Source: Bacteroidales bacterium UBA4621
Lineage (GTDB): Bacteria; Bacteroidota; Bacteroidia; Bacteroidales; Paludibacteraceae
Length of the DNA: 12,462 nt
Direction of reading: 5' to 3'
NCBI GenBank assembly: GCA_002387325.1
Contig: DGIN01000028.1
Coordinates: 15,114-27,575 of the forward strand
Of this stretch, positions 1 to 6,134 are shown piece after piece. How positions within the stretch are numbered: the first letter of the stretch is position 1; each line of letters starts with the position of its first letter. Position numbers and translations under genes: made by a program. The notes beneath the pieces are model-generated. The model made no database searches, was not told the origin of the DNA, and saw only the letters and a list, made by a program, of their open reading frames with translations.

Positions 1-4
1 AAAG

Positions 5-39
5 AAAAGGCTTTTTTTGATAGGACAAGCCGCCTTTTT
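5..39 (+). terminator. Possible terminator-like inverted repeat at the window edge
   Basis: AAAAGGC at 5-11 can pair with GCCTTTT at 32-38, and a short run of T follows. The loop is long (20 bases), and an alternative shorter pairing, GGCTT (9-13) with AAGCC (27-31), competes. It could end transcription of a gene lying to the left of the window, which cannot be seen. The evidence is weak. Confidence 0.3.
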
Positions 40-61
40 ATGCACTATATTCATTTTTTAT

Positions 62-106
62 GCAATATACGGCACTGCAATGAGCAATATACGGCACTGC
101 AATGAG
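62..106. repeat. Tandem duplication, 22-bp unit, two exact copies
   Basis: A 22-base unit starting GCAATATACGG and ending CACTGCAATGA occurs at 62-83 and again, without a mismatch, at 84-105. It ends about 20 bases upstream of the -33 element of the promoter at 126-156. Two helical turns separate the copies, so a protein bound to each would sit on the same face of the DNA. A regulator site is possible; a recent slippage duplication is equally possible. Confidence 0.85.
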
Positions 107-125
107 GACATGAACCAAAAAGGAC

Positions 126-156
126 TTGCGCGGGAGAAAAATTATCCGTAACTTTG
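126..156 (+). promoter_or_regulatory. Bacteroidota-type promoter of the regulator/kinase unit
   Basis: TTG at 126-128 and an exact TAnnTTTG (TAACTTTG) at 149-156 are separated by 20 bases, the arrangement expected for the Bacteroidota primary sigma factor. The start of transcription should fall near 163. This rules out a TTG start codon at 154, which lies inside the -7 element, and supports the ATG at 232, with an untranslated leader of about 70 bases. Confidence 0.85.
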
Positions 157-165
157 CAGGCGTTT

Positions 166-206
166 GAAAGAACACGATACATCAATCGAAAGAACACGAT
201 ACATCA
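166..206. repeat. Tandem duplication, 22-bp period, in the leader
   Basis: GAAAGAACACGATACATCA occurs at 166-184 and exactly again at 188-206, a 22-base period. It lies between the expected transcription start and the ATG at 232. Since 22 is not a multiple of three, the duplication would not preserve a reading frame, which fits untranslated leader sequence. Confidence 0.85.
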
Positions 207-231
207 AAAGAACAAACCTGTTATACAGATT

Positions 232-801
232 ATGGACAAGCGAGCCCCTGAGATATTGTCGCTGAGACGTGACATAGAGAGCGAAGTGAAGCGTTTGGTA
301 CGTACGCCGTATGATTTTGAGTTTCTGGCAGGAGTTATATGGGAGCGTTTGCATGAGAACATCTCTCCCACCACGCTCAAGCGTCTGTGGGGGTATATAG
401 AGGGTGCGGACACCACCCGTCGGAGTACGCTCTGTCTGCTGTCGCAGTTTCTCGGTTTCGCCGACTGGGAGACCTACCTTGCCGCGTTGCAACAGCGCAG
501 TGATGCGGAGAGCGATACGTTTTCGGGCGAGGGTGTGCATACCGACCGACTGGCGGAGGGCGACCGTGTGGAGGTTGCATGGCTTCCGAACAGGCGGTGC
601 GTGTTCCGCTATGAAGGCGGCTTGCACTTCCTTGTAGAGTATGCCGAAAACAGCAAACTGCGTGCAGGCGACCGGTTCGACTGCGGGTGTTTCCTTATAG
701 GTCAGCCTATGTATCTTGACAATCTGCGCCGTGGCAGCGACGCCCCCGTATCGTATGTGGCGGGGAGCAGGAACGGACTGGTAAGTGCAACAATACTCTG
801 A
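232..801 (+). CDS. Small regulator-like protein: helical N-terminal domain plus beta-rich C-terminal domain
   Basis: The 189-residue product has no signal peptide or membrane segment and should be cytoplasmic. Residues 1-90 look helical and contain the pattern SPTTLKRLWGY (45-55), followed by RRSTLCLLSQFLGF (63-76). I recognise this from the N-termini of many uncharacterised Bacteroidales proteins, where it resembles a helix-turn-helix-like module. A polar linker (about 88-104) leads to a beta-rich domain (107-189) with GDRVEVAWLPNRRC and KLRAGDRFDCGCF. The start is the ATG at 232: the in-frame TTG at 154 lies inside the promoter. The stop is six bases before the kinase ATG at 808, so the two genes are almost certainly co-transcribed. 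I infer that this is a DNA-binding or adaptor partner, perhaps a substrate, of the kinase. No function is established by the sequence. Confidence 0.85.
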   Translation: MDKRAPEILSLRRDIESEVKRLVRTPYDFEFLAGVIWERLHENISPTTLKRLWGYIEGADTTRRSTLCLLSQFLGFADWETYLAALQQRSDAESDTFSGEGVHTDRLAEGDRVEVAWLPNRRCVFRYEGGLHFLVEYAENSKLRAGDRFDCGCFLIGQPMYLDNLRRGSDAPVSYVAGSRNGLVSATIL

Positions 802-807
802 CGAGAA

Positions 808-1962
808 ATGACAGAAACGGAATACCCAGATTCGGGATTTATAGCAGCGGGGGACGTCTCTGCGCTGTGGCAGGAGATAACGCCGTTGCAGGTTCGGCGG
901 CATAGTGTATTGTATCGCGGGAAGCGTTACGGCCGTTGGTTTGTGCTGAAAGGTTTGCCCGCCGAACAGCAGTCGCTGACGGATTTCCGTTTGCAGCAGG
1001 AGCGTGAGTTCCGTGTCGGCATCGGGCTGGTACACCCGAACATAGCGGGTACCTATTCGTTGGAAGAGGTGCCGGGTATAGGGCGTTGTATCGTAATGGA
1101 GTCGGTGGACGGACAGACATTGGACGGTTGGCTTTCCGCCCGTCCCGGCAGGCAGAAACGGCAACGGGTGCTGATACAACTGCTTGACGCAGTGGAGTAT
1201 CTGCACGCACGTCAGTTGGTACATCACGATCTGAAGCCCGGTAATATCCTCATTACCCGTAACGGGGAGAACGTCAAACTGATTGATTTCGGCTTGAGCG
1301 ACAGCGATGATTCCGCCACGTCCGCTCCCAACGACATACAAGCCGACTTGCTCCGTATAGCAGACCTGACAGACCTGCTGCACCTGTGCGGTTACAAGCC
1401 TGTTGTGCGTGCGTGCCGCAAGGGTCGTTACAAGAACATTGCGGAGTTGCGCAAAGGTATTTCGCGCTGCGGGAAAGCGTGGAAGGCGGTTGTTTCGTTG
1501 GCAGGAGCGTTTATGCTGACGTTATGTGCGGTGGTAGGCACCCTGTCCTATACAAGGCACCTGCAAGCGCATGAGCAGGTCGTTTTCGAGCAGCGGAAAG
1601 CAGCGATGGTGGCAGATGTGTGTTCCGTATGCGACCGTTGCGGTGCAGCGGGTCGCAAGGCGATAGATGGTGAGCAGTACCGTGAGTTTGCCCTTATGCA
1701 GTTGCTTGAGCATTGTCGTTATGCGGTGCTGAAAGATTCGCTGAACGCAGTTTATCCGCCCGATGATATAATGATTAACTATCTATGCAACAGCGAATTG
1801 GACAAGCGTTTCATGGTTATGTACAACCAACTGCAATGCGAGGCAAATGCAAAGCCGACCCTAAGCGAAGCGTATGCCGCCGGTCACATCAGCCAAGAAG
1901 AGTATGCGGCACTGACCAAGCGGCTTGCCCGACGGGGCAAAGAAATTAGTCAGACCCCGTAA
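808..1962 (+). CDS. Membrane-anchored Ser/Thr protein kinase with abbreviated C-lobe and cysteine-rich extracytoplasmic domain
   Basis: In this 384-residue protein, residues about 30-220 are a Hanks-type kinase. Visible are the VLK lysine (K48), a helix-C glutamate candidate (E67), catalytic loop HHDLKPGN (139-146; D141, K143, N146) and DFG (160-162). A membrane helix spans about 227-247 and some 135 residues lie outside. The kinase is unusual: no GxGxxG loop is recognisable, the HRD arginine is His (non-RD type), and after DFG the chain runs within about 12 residues into a segment resembling helix F (NDIQADLLRIADL), so the activation segment and APE motif appear to be missing. The outer part has six cysteines (C272, C275, C278, C303, C327, C344), three spaced CxxCxxC. 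Lys, Asp and DFG are kept, so ATP binding and catalysis are plausible but unproven. It follows the 232-801 gene by six bases, from the same promoter. Confidence 0.88.
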   Translation: MTETEYPDSGFIAAGDVSALWQEITPLQVRRHSVLYRGKRYGRWFVLKGLPAEQQSLTDFRLQQEREFRVGIGLVHPNIAGTYSLEEVPGIGRCIVMESVDGQTLDGWLSARPGRQKRQRVLIQLLDAVEYLHARQLVHHDLKPGNILITRNGENVKLIDFGLSDSDDSATSAPNDIQADLLRIADLTDLLHLCGYKPVVRACRKGRYKNIAELRKGISRCGKAWKAVVSLAGAFMLTLCAVVGTLSYTRHLQAHEQVVFEQRKAAMVADVCSVCDRCGAAGRKAIDGEQYREFALMQLLEHCRYAVLKDSLNAVYPPDDIMINYLCNSELDKRFMVMYNQLQCEANAKPTLSEAYAAGHISQEEYAALTKRLARRGKEISQTP

Positions 1963-1994
1963 GCGTCAGGCTGCGGACAGTGTGCAACGGTTCT

Positions 1995-2018
1995 GCCCTT
2001 GTATGTAATACAAGGTGC
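1995..2018. terminator. Hairpin between convergent genes
   Basis: CCTTGTAT (1997-2004) and ATACAAGG (2008-2015) form a perfect 8-bp stem with a 3-base loop; GC at 1995-1996 and 2017-2018 can extend it across one bulged T. It starts 33 bases after the kinase stop and is the first strong hairpin downstream. No T-run follows directly on either strand, so it may terminate poorly or act as an RNA 3'-end stabiliser. Confidence 0.4.
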
Positions 2019-2020
2019 GG

Positions 2021-2154
2021 AATCTTAACAATCGTACATTTTTGCCGGTTGGATGTTCCTTCGTAGTTGGTTCGTAGTTCCTTCGTAGTTCCTTCGTAGG
2101 TGGTGGTTCCTGATCAACGGAAAGTAAACGGAGATCAAATCTTAACAACCGTAC
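2021..2154. repeat. 17-bp direct repeat framing an 11-bp tandem repeat
   Basis: AATCTTAACAATCGTAC at 2021-2037 recurs as AATCTTAACAACCGTAC at 2138-2154 (16 of 17 identical), 117 bases apart. Between them lies the 11-bp tandem array listed separately. Both copies point the same way. The region is non-coding and lies between the convergent kinase and lipoprotein genes. The layout could reflect a small repeat element with direct-repeat edges, or two copies of a site. Confidence 0.6.
2056..2099. repeat. 11-bp tandem array, four units (TTCCTTCGTAG)
   Basis: TTCCTTCGTAG occurs at 2056-2066, 2078-2088 and 2089-2099, and a variant TTGGTTCGTAG at 2067-2077. The units abut without spacers. From memory, unverified, similar TTCGTAG arrays occur between genes in other Bacteroidales. 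No function can be assigned. Confidence 0.85.
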
Positions 2155-2159
2155 CTGTT

Positions 2160-3107
2160 TTACCTGTGTTTTTGCAAAGCGGGTAGAGAGGTGCGGATGA
2201 GTTGTCCGGGATGGCGGCGCAGGAGGTTGAGGGCGGGTGCGAGTTGTTTGTCGCTGTCGAGAGTGTCAAACAGGCTTTCAACCTTCTCCACGACCGTGGG
2301 TTGCGAAGTATGATAGGTGATCCGGTAGAGCGATTCACCGGTGGTTTCCTCCGTGGTGTAGCCCACGCAACCGAGATAGAAGATGTCTCCGTCGGCGATA
2401 TTATCGACCATAGAAGGCAGATTGACAGCCGTTGTGCCGGATGTGGCAAGTTGGAAATCCCATTGGTAGTTGTTGTACAGCACGCCGGCGAACCATATAG
2501 GCAGCATTGTGGTATCGTTCATATCCGCCTGATAATAGTTGAAGACCGCAGCCTTGGATGCCGTTTCCCAGAAATACGTATCGTCGTTGGAGGGGACAAT
2601 CAACAGCGTTTGGCAGTCTCTCATCCGCACATCGAAAGTTATATCCGAGCGGGGCTTGGCAGGAGTGGTAAACGGACGCTTTATCAACCTGTGGATAGGG
2701 CGTTTGTGCGAGTTGAGACAATAGGCAAACGCATAATAGTCGGTGTTAGGTTCCAGCCCGTGCAGTACTCCGTCGGCGGCACCATTGTAGAACATCATCT
2801 GCTCTATCGGCACCTTGGCATAGCCGTATTCTTTCAAGAGGTCGTTGAGTGCCTTGCAAATCTCTTTCTGCTCATCGAAATGATGCTCTATGAACCTCCG
2901 GTCGTTGCGGAAAGTGTTGTATTCCTCCACGGGCACGGCGTCGTAGATATAATAGAAGTCGTTGGATTTTGGGAAAATCTCCACCCACGCCTGTCCGGAA
3001 CGTACACGGGAGACGGTGAAATCGAGCGTACTGTCGTTGACCGCCATCTCGCAGGAGAGGAGTCCGAGAGTCAGGGCGCAAAGGAACAGTATATATGAGT
3101 GTTTCAT
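2160..3107 (-). CDS. Lipoprotein with two fibronectin-III-like repeats, function unknown
   Basis: The 315-residue product begins with a lipoprotein signal: a short basic start, a hydrophobic stretch and the lipobox LLSC with C19 as lipidation site. Two similar halves follow, about 28-150 and 156-266. Each starts with a beta strand (FTVSRV, ITFDVRM) and ends with strands like NTDYYAFAYC or GDIFYLGCVGY before a Thr-rich stretch, which suggests tandem fibronectin-III/PKD-like folds. A helical tail runs from about 271 to the end. This is the last gene of the four-gene operon, five bases after the hydrolase gene stop. It probably sits on the outer membrane and may bind a ligand or partner, but this is inference from fold impression and context. 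I recognise no named family. Confidence 0.85.
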   Translation of the reverse strand: MKHSYILFLCALTLGLLSCEMAVNDSTLDFTVSRVRSGQAWVEIFPKSNDFYYIYDAVPVEEYNTFRNDRRFIEHHFDEQKEICKALNDLLKEYGYAKVPIEQMMFYNGAADGVLHGLEPNTDYYAFAYCLNSHKRPIHRLIKRPFTTPAKPRSDITFDVRMRDCQTLLIVPSNDDTYFWETASKAAVFNYYQADMNDTTMLPIWFAGVLYNNYQWDFQLATSGTTAVNLPSMVDNIADGDIFYLGCVGYTTEETTGESLYRITYHTSQPTVVEKVESLFDTLDSDKQLAPALNLLRRHPGQLIRTSLPALQKHR

Positions 3108-3112
3108 GGGGG

Positions 3113-4393
3113 TCAGGGATTAGTTTGTTTAAGGTCGTCCGCCACCGCTTTCATAAACGTAACCGCGCCGCGCATGTGCGTGCCGTAGTGCCCGAAATTA
3201 TAGACCACATCGGCTTTCTTGTCGCGGAACCGGCGTTGCATCAACTGTGAATTGATAAACGGCACGGTCTCGTCGTCTTCGGAATGGAACATATAGAGCG
3301 GTGCTTTCGGCATGAAATCCTCTGGAATACTGTTGCCGGTCAGTTCCACATAGAAACGCGCCGTCTCACGGTTGGTACGGTCGGTGCCGTCGGGTGTAAG
3401 GATTTCGCTCAGTCGGTTGACCCCGATGAGCGTTGACATCTGGTTGACGGTGTATTTCTTGGAGTTGATCCACTCGTGATAGTTGCTCAGAAGCGGTTCT
3501 TTGAAGAAGAACGACATCTCGAGCGGCTTGTCCATACCGAGACTCATCCCCTGTATGATCAGCGGTACGGCACATGGGATACCGGTCTTGTCGAGTTTGA
3601 CACTATAGTCGTAGGTGCGTGCGATGTCGTAGGGACCTGCTCCCGCATAGACTTTTTTGATTTTGAACTCCTCCATATATGCCGGGTAGGTCTCCAACAC
3701 CCGCTGCACGTGGAGAGTGGTGGCACCGCCTTGCGAATAGCCCATCAGTATAACCGAGTCGGACAGCACTTTGAGTCCGCGCTCTGCAATGAACGGACGC
3801 ACGGAAAGTGCCATATCAATGACATTGTGCGCCGTGGTCTCCGCCTGCAGATAGGGGTGGATACTGTCCACCGTAACGCCGTAACCGATATAGTCCGCCA
3901 TTATCACGCCATAGCCCATACCTGCATACATCCCCTCGAAACTGAACGTCTCGGACGGGGCTTCGAAATTGGCACCGATAGTATAGTGGGAGACAATCAT
4001 CAGGTTCTTGATAATGCCGTCCTCAGGATAAAAGAACTTGCCGGAGACGGTGAGCGAGTCGCCGTTGACATCAATGCTGCGGTATGTTCCCGCCACCTGG
4101 TGCACCTTGTAGGAAAGCATGGATTGGAGGAAACCGCGTGCCACATCGGTTACGGTAAGCGGGGAGGTGCGCTGCGGTTGGCGGGTGGTGTCCGCATCCC
4201 ATTGCAGGTCGGGCTCGATATTGTCCCACGGCTGTTCATCACGGATATCGGACACTTGCTCCCGCATAGGTACAAACGCATTCGCCTGCCCTTTGTATTG
4301 GGTGAAATCCACGTACTCAGGTTCGATACGCCTGCACGAGACCAATGCCGTTAGCAGCAAAACGCCATATATTGTATAGTGTGCGTGTTTCAT
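3113..4393 (-). CDS. Alpha/beta-hydrolase lipoprotein (lipase/esterase-like)
   Basis: This is a 426-residue lipoprotein with lipobox LVSC (C20). The hydrolase domain runs from about residue 80 to the end. The nucleophile elbow is GYSQGG (218-223, S220). A likely catalytic Asp is D374 in SEDDETVPF, and the catalytic His is H402 or H406 in FGHYGTH. HYTIG (136-140) sits where the oxyanion loop is expected. The order and spacing resemble secretory lipases and esterases, so it probably hydrolyses an ester of a lipid, glycan or peptide substrate in the periplasm or at the cell surface; the true substrate is not visible. Residues 21-75 form a low-complexity, acidic N-terminal stretch that may be a tether. 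It starts four bases downstream of the barrel gene, in the same operon. Confidence 0.9.
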   Translation of the reverse strand: MKHAHYTIYGVLLLTALVSCRRIEPEYVDFTQYKGQANAFVPMREQVSDIRDEQPWDNIEPDLQWDADTTRQPQRTSPLTVTDVARGFLQSMLSYKVHQVAGTYRSIDVNGDSLTVSGKFFYPEDGIIKNLMIVSHYTIGANFEAPSETFSFEGMYAGMGYGVIMADYIGYGVTVDSIHPYLQAETTAHNVIDMALSVRPFIAERGLKVLSDSVILMGYSQGGATTLHVQRVLETYPAYMEEFKIKKVYAGAGPYDIARTYDYSVKLDKTGIPCAVPLIIQGMSLGMDKPLEMSFFFKEPLLSNYHEWINSKKYTVNQMSTLIGVNRLSEILTPDGTDRTNRETARFYVELTGNSIPEDFMPKAPLYMFHSEDDETVPFINSQLMQRRFRDKKADVVYNFGHYGTHMRGAVTFMKAVADDLKQTNP

Positions 4394-4397
4394 CTGT

Positions 4398-5021
4398 TTA
4401 GAAATTGCATCCTATAGAAGCGGAGAACATCCGCGAACCGAGCATATAGATAAAGTTACGCCCCGCAATGGCATTCAAAGCACCTATCTCCACAGCGGCA
4501 AAGCAATGCCTGCCCCCCGCTTTGATACCCAATAGCGTAAAGCCCCATGCGGGTGTCCATGCCAATGTACGTCCGTACATATCCGTTTCCGTACCGCCAT
4601 TGACCCCTACGCCGAGCATCAGTGCCGAATAGAGACTGATATACGGTTTGTGGCAATATGTGAAACGTACAGCAGGCATCAGACAGGCATTGTAAAAAGA
4701 GTGGTCTTTGCCCGGAGTAGGAAGAGGCTGAATACCCTCCCGAATAACATCCCACCAGACCTGCTCGTAATCCGCCTGCACGCCCAAGGAAAACCACGGA
4801 CGGAGGTAGTACTGGTACTCGGCAAAGATATGCCCCGTATAGCGATAATGGTTGGTGCTGTTGGAGTTGCGGTACATAGCCCGCTCATAGAGCATATCCC
4901 CCCATCCGATACGCAGTTCGTTACGTGCGGACATACGTTCTTCGCGCGTAAGCGCAAACACATCAGCCGACGAGAGCAAGCCTGCCACGACAAGCAATAT
5001 GGAAAGAAACCAGCGCTTCAC
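4398..5021 (-). CDS. Small outer-membrane beta-barrel protein
   Basis: The 207-residue product has a signal peptide (1-24, probable cut after VFA). The rest alternates aromatic and polar residues in strand-like blocks, for example IFAEYQYYLRPWFSLGVQADY, SLYSALMLGVGV and FAAVEIGALNAI, and ends in Phe (SASIGCNF), as expected for an outer-membrane barrel of about eight strands. The start codon is GTG at 5019-5021: it lies eight bases after the cyclase stop, and the first in-frame ATG downstream would remove the signal peptide. It is the second gene of the envelope operon. Its mature N-terminus would be Leu, so it is not an obvious substrate of the cyclase encoded just upstream. Its role could be structural or transport; nothing more specific can be read. 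Confidence 0.85.
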   Translation of the reverse strand: MKRWFLSILLVVAGLLSSADVFALTREERMSARNELRIGWGDMLYERAMYRNSNSTNHYRYTGHIFAEYQYYLRPWFSLGVQADYEQVWWDVIREGIQPLPTPGKDHSFYNACLMPAVRFTYCHKPYISLYSALMLGVGVNGGTETDMYGRTLAWTPAWGFTLLGIKAGGRHCFAAVEIGALNAIAGRNFIYMLGSRMFSASIGCNF

Positions 5022-5029
5022 AAAGAGGA

Positions 5030-6010
5030 TTACTTGATAACGGAAAGAACGGTTTCGCCGACGGCCTGGAGGGTGGCGGTACTGATATTGCGCATATCAT
5101 CCTGCTGCGTGTGCCACCACGAGGGGAACCCCGTGGCGTTGCGCGTATCGTAGTGGATAATATCCACGCAGGGTATGCCCGCAATGGTATTGACATAGTA
5201 GTGGTCGTCCACTATGGGGTACGCCTGCTGATTGACGAAATAACGCCCATATCCCAATGCCGCGGCAGCACGCCAGACAGTCTCCACATAACTCTCTGCA
5301 TACTGTGTGGAGTACATCTCGCGCGGGAAAGTGGCATCAGGCGCACCCACCATATCGAGCAAGATACCGAAACGGTATTTTACATTGTTTTTGTTTCTGG
5401 CGTATTCGGAAGCCCATAACTGGCTGCCGAGACACCATGTGTTTTCACGCTCGATACCCGTATAGAACTGCGGGGTACCCATATCTTCGCAATCGAAGAA
5501 AACAATATCCACCGGAGTGGAGAGGGTTGAGTCGGCTATCTGTTTGCCGAGTTGGCGTGCCACCTCCAGCAAGACCCCCACTCCGCTGGCACCATCGTTG
5601 GCACCGGGGACATTCAAGAAACGGTTTTCGTATTCCTCTTCTTCATCACACCAGGGGCGAGTGTCGTAGTGGGCGCAGAGAAGAACACGCGACCGGTCGC
5701 GCGTGGCTTCGGTATAGAAATGACCGATGATATTGAACACCGCTTGCGGACGTCCGCTATAGTCAAGCATAGAGCCTTTCTGCAACTCGACCTCCGCACC
5801 ATAGCGGCGAAGTTGCTGCATCAGAAATATGGCACAATCCGTGTGCGACTTGCTATTCGGCACACGCGGACCGAAACGCAGTTGGCGCGAGATAAACTGA
5901 TAGGCTGTATCCGCCGCAAAAGCAGGACGCTCTATGGGAGCGGCTTTCTTGTTGCCGCAAGATGTAAATGCCAATACTAACATCAATAGTCCGAAAAGAG
6001 ATTTCTTCAT
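5030..6010 (-). CDS. Glutaminyl cyclase-like M28-family lipoprotein
   Basis: The 326-residue product has a lipoprotein signal (MKKSLFG start, lipobox FTSC, C18). It carries the M28/glutaminyl cyclase core: AHYDTRP (113-119), GANDGASGV (136-144), FFDCED (171-176), LLDMVGA (217-223) and WHTQQDD (299-305). By alignment to animal glutaminyl cyclase, D139, D176 and H300 would bind the single zinc, E175 and D219 would be the acid/base pair, and WCLGSQ (192-197) is typical of the Bacteroidota enzymes. It should convert N-terminal Gln of exported proteins to pyroglutamate, releasing ammonia, on the periplasmic side. An aminopeptidase is the alternative. I prefer the ATG at 6008-6010; an in-frame ATG at 6026-6028 adds six residues before the signal. 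It is the first gene of a four-gene operon. A -7-like TAATTTTA (6040-6033, 7 of 8 matches) lacks a -33 partner, so the promoter is uncertain. Confidence 0.9.
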   Translation of the reverse strand: MKKSLFGLLMLVLAFTSCGNKKAAPIERPAFAADTAYQFISRQLRFGPRVPNSKSHTDCAIFLMQQLRRYGAEVELQKGSMLDYSGRPQAVFNIIGHFYTEATRDRSRVLLCAHYDTRPWCDEEEEYENRFLNVPGANDGASGVGVLLEVARQLGKQIADSTLSTPVDIVFFDCEDMGTPQFYTGIERENTWCLGSQLWASEYARNKNNVKYRFGILLDMVGAPDATFPREMYSTQYAESYVETVWRAAAALGYGRYFVNQQAYPIVDDHYYVNTIAGIPCVDIIHYDTRNATGFPSWWHTQQDDMRNISTATLQAVGETVLSVIK

Positions 6011-6040
6011 TTGACTGATAGGGAACATTAATTAAAATTA

Positions 6041-6085
6041 GACCAATGGGACTAATTAGACTAATAGGGCTAAATAGGACAAATA
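6041..6085. repeat. Degenerate 9-bp tandem array, about five units
   Basis: Five abutting nine-base units can be laid out: GACCAATGG, GACTAATTA, GACTAATAG, GGCTAAATA and GGACAAATA. A further related GACTGAT lies at 6013-6019. The array fills the space between the prs terminator and the cyclase start. The core is GACTAAT, or ATTAGTC in the direction of the operon. It may be a low-complexity spacer or carry regulator sites. Confidence 0.6.
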
Positions 6086-6133
6086 CACAGCACCTATAGT
6101 GCCCATAATTTGGACACTATAGGTGCTGTGTAT
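6083..6133 (-). terminator. Long perfect hairpin terminator after prs
   Basis: ATACACAGCACCTATAGTG (6083-6101) pairs perfectly with CACTATAGGTGCTGTGTAT (6115-6133), 19 bp; three more pairs form inside after one mismatch. The hairpin begins one base past the prs stop codon on the - strand and is followed by TTTG and AT-rich sequence. It should end prs transcription and insulate the downstream operon. Confidence 0.8.
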
Positions 6134-6134
6134 A

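Noticed and set aside
154..231. An N-terminal extension of the regulator gene from a TTG at 154
   Set aside because: The TTG lies within the -7 element, upstream of the expected transcript start, and the extension is made of a 22-bp duplication that is not frame-preserving.
142..1383. A 413-codon open frame on the - strand opposite the regulator and kinase genes
   Set aside because: It overlaps the + strand kinase with its clear catalytic motifs and promoter, has no recognisable domain, and is what GC-rich third positions produce on the opposite strand.
1616..1643. Haem- or thioredoxin-type CxxC site in the kinase outer domain
   Set aside because: No CxxCH is present and the surrounding sequence lacks a thioredoxin pattern; only a general cysteine-rich remark is justified.
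1966..2148. A 60-codon open frame on the - strand across the 11-bp repeat
   Set aside because: It is built largely from tandem repeat and hairpin sequence, with no recognisable domain or start signal.
3476..4354. A 292-codon open frame on the + strand opposite the hydrolase gene
   Set aside because: The hydrolase has a lipobox and a plausible Ser/Asp/His triad on the - strand; the opposite frame has no domain pattern.
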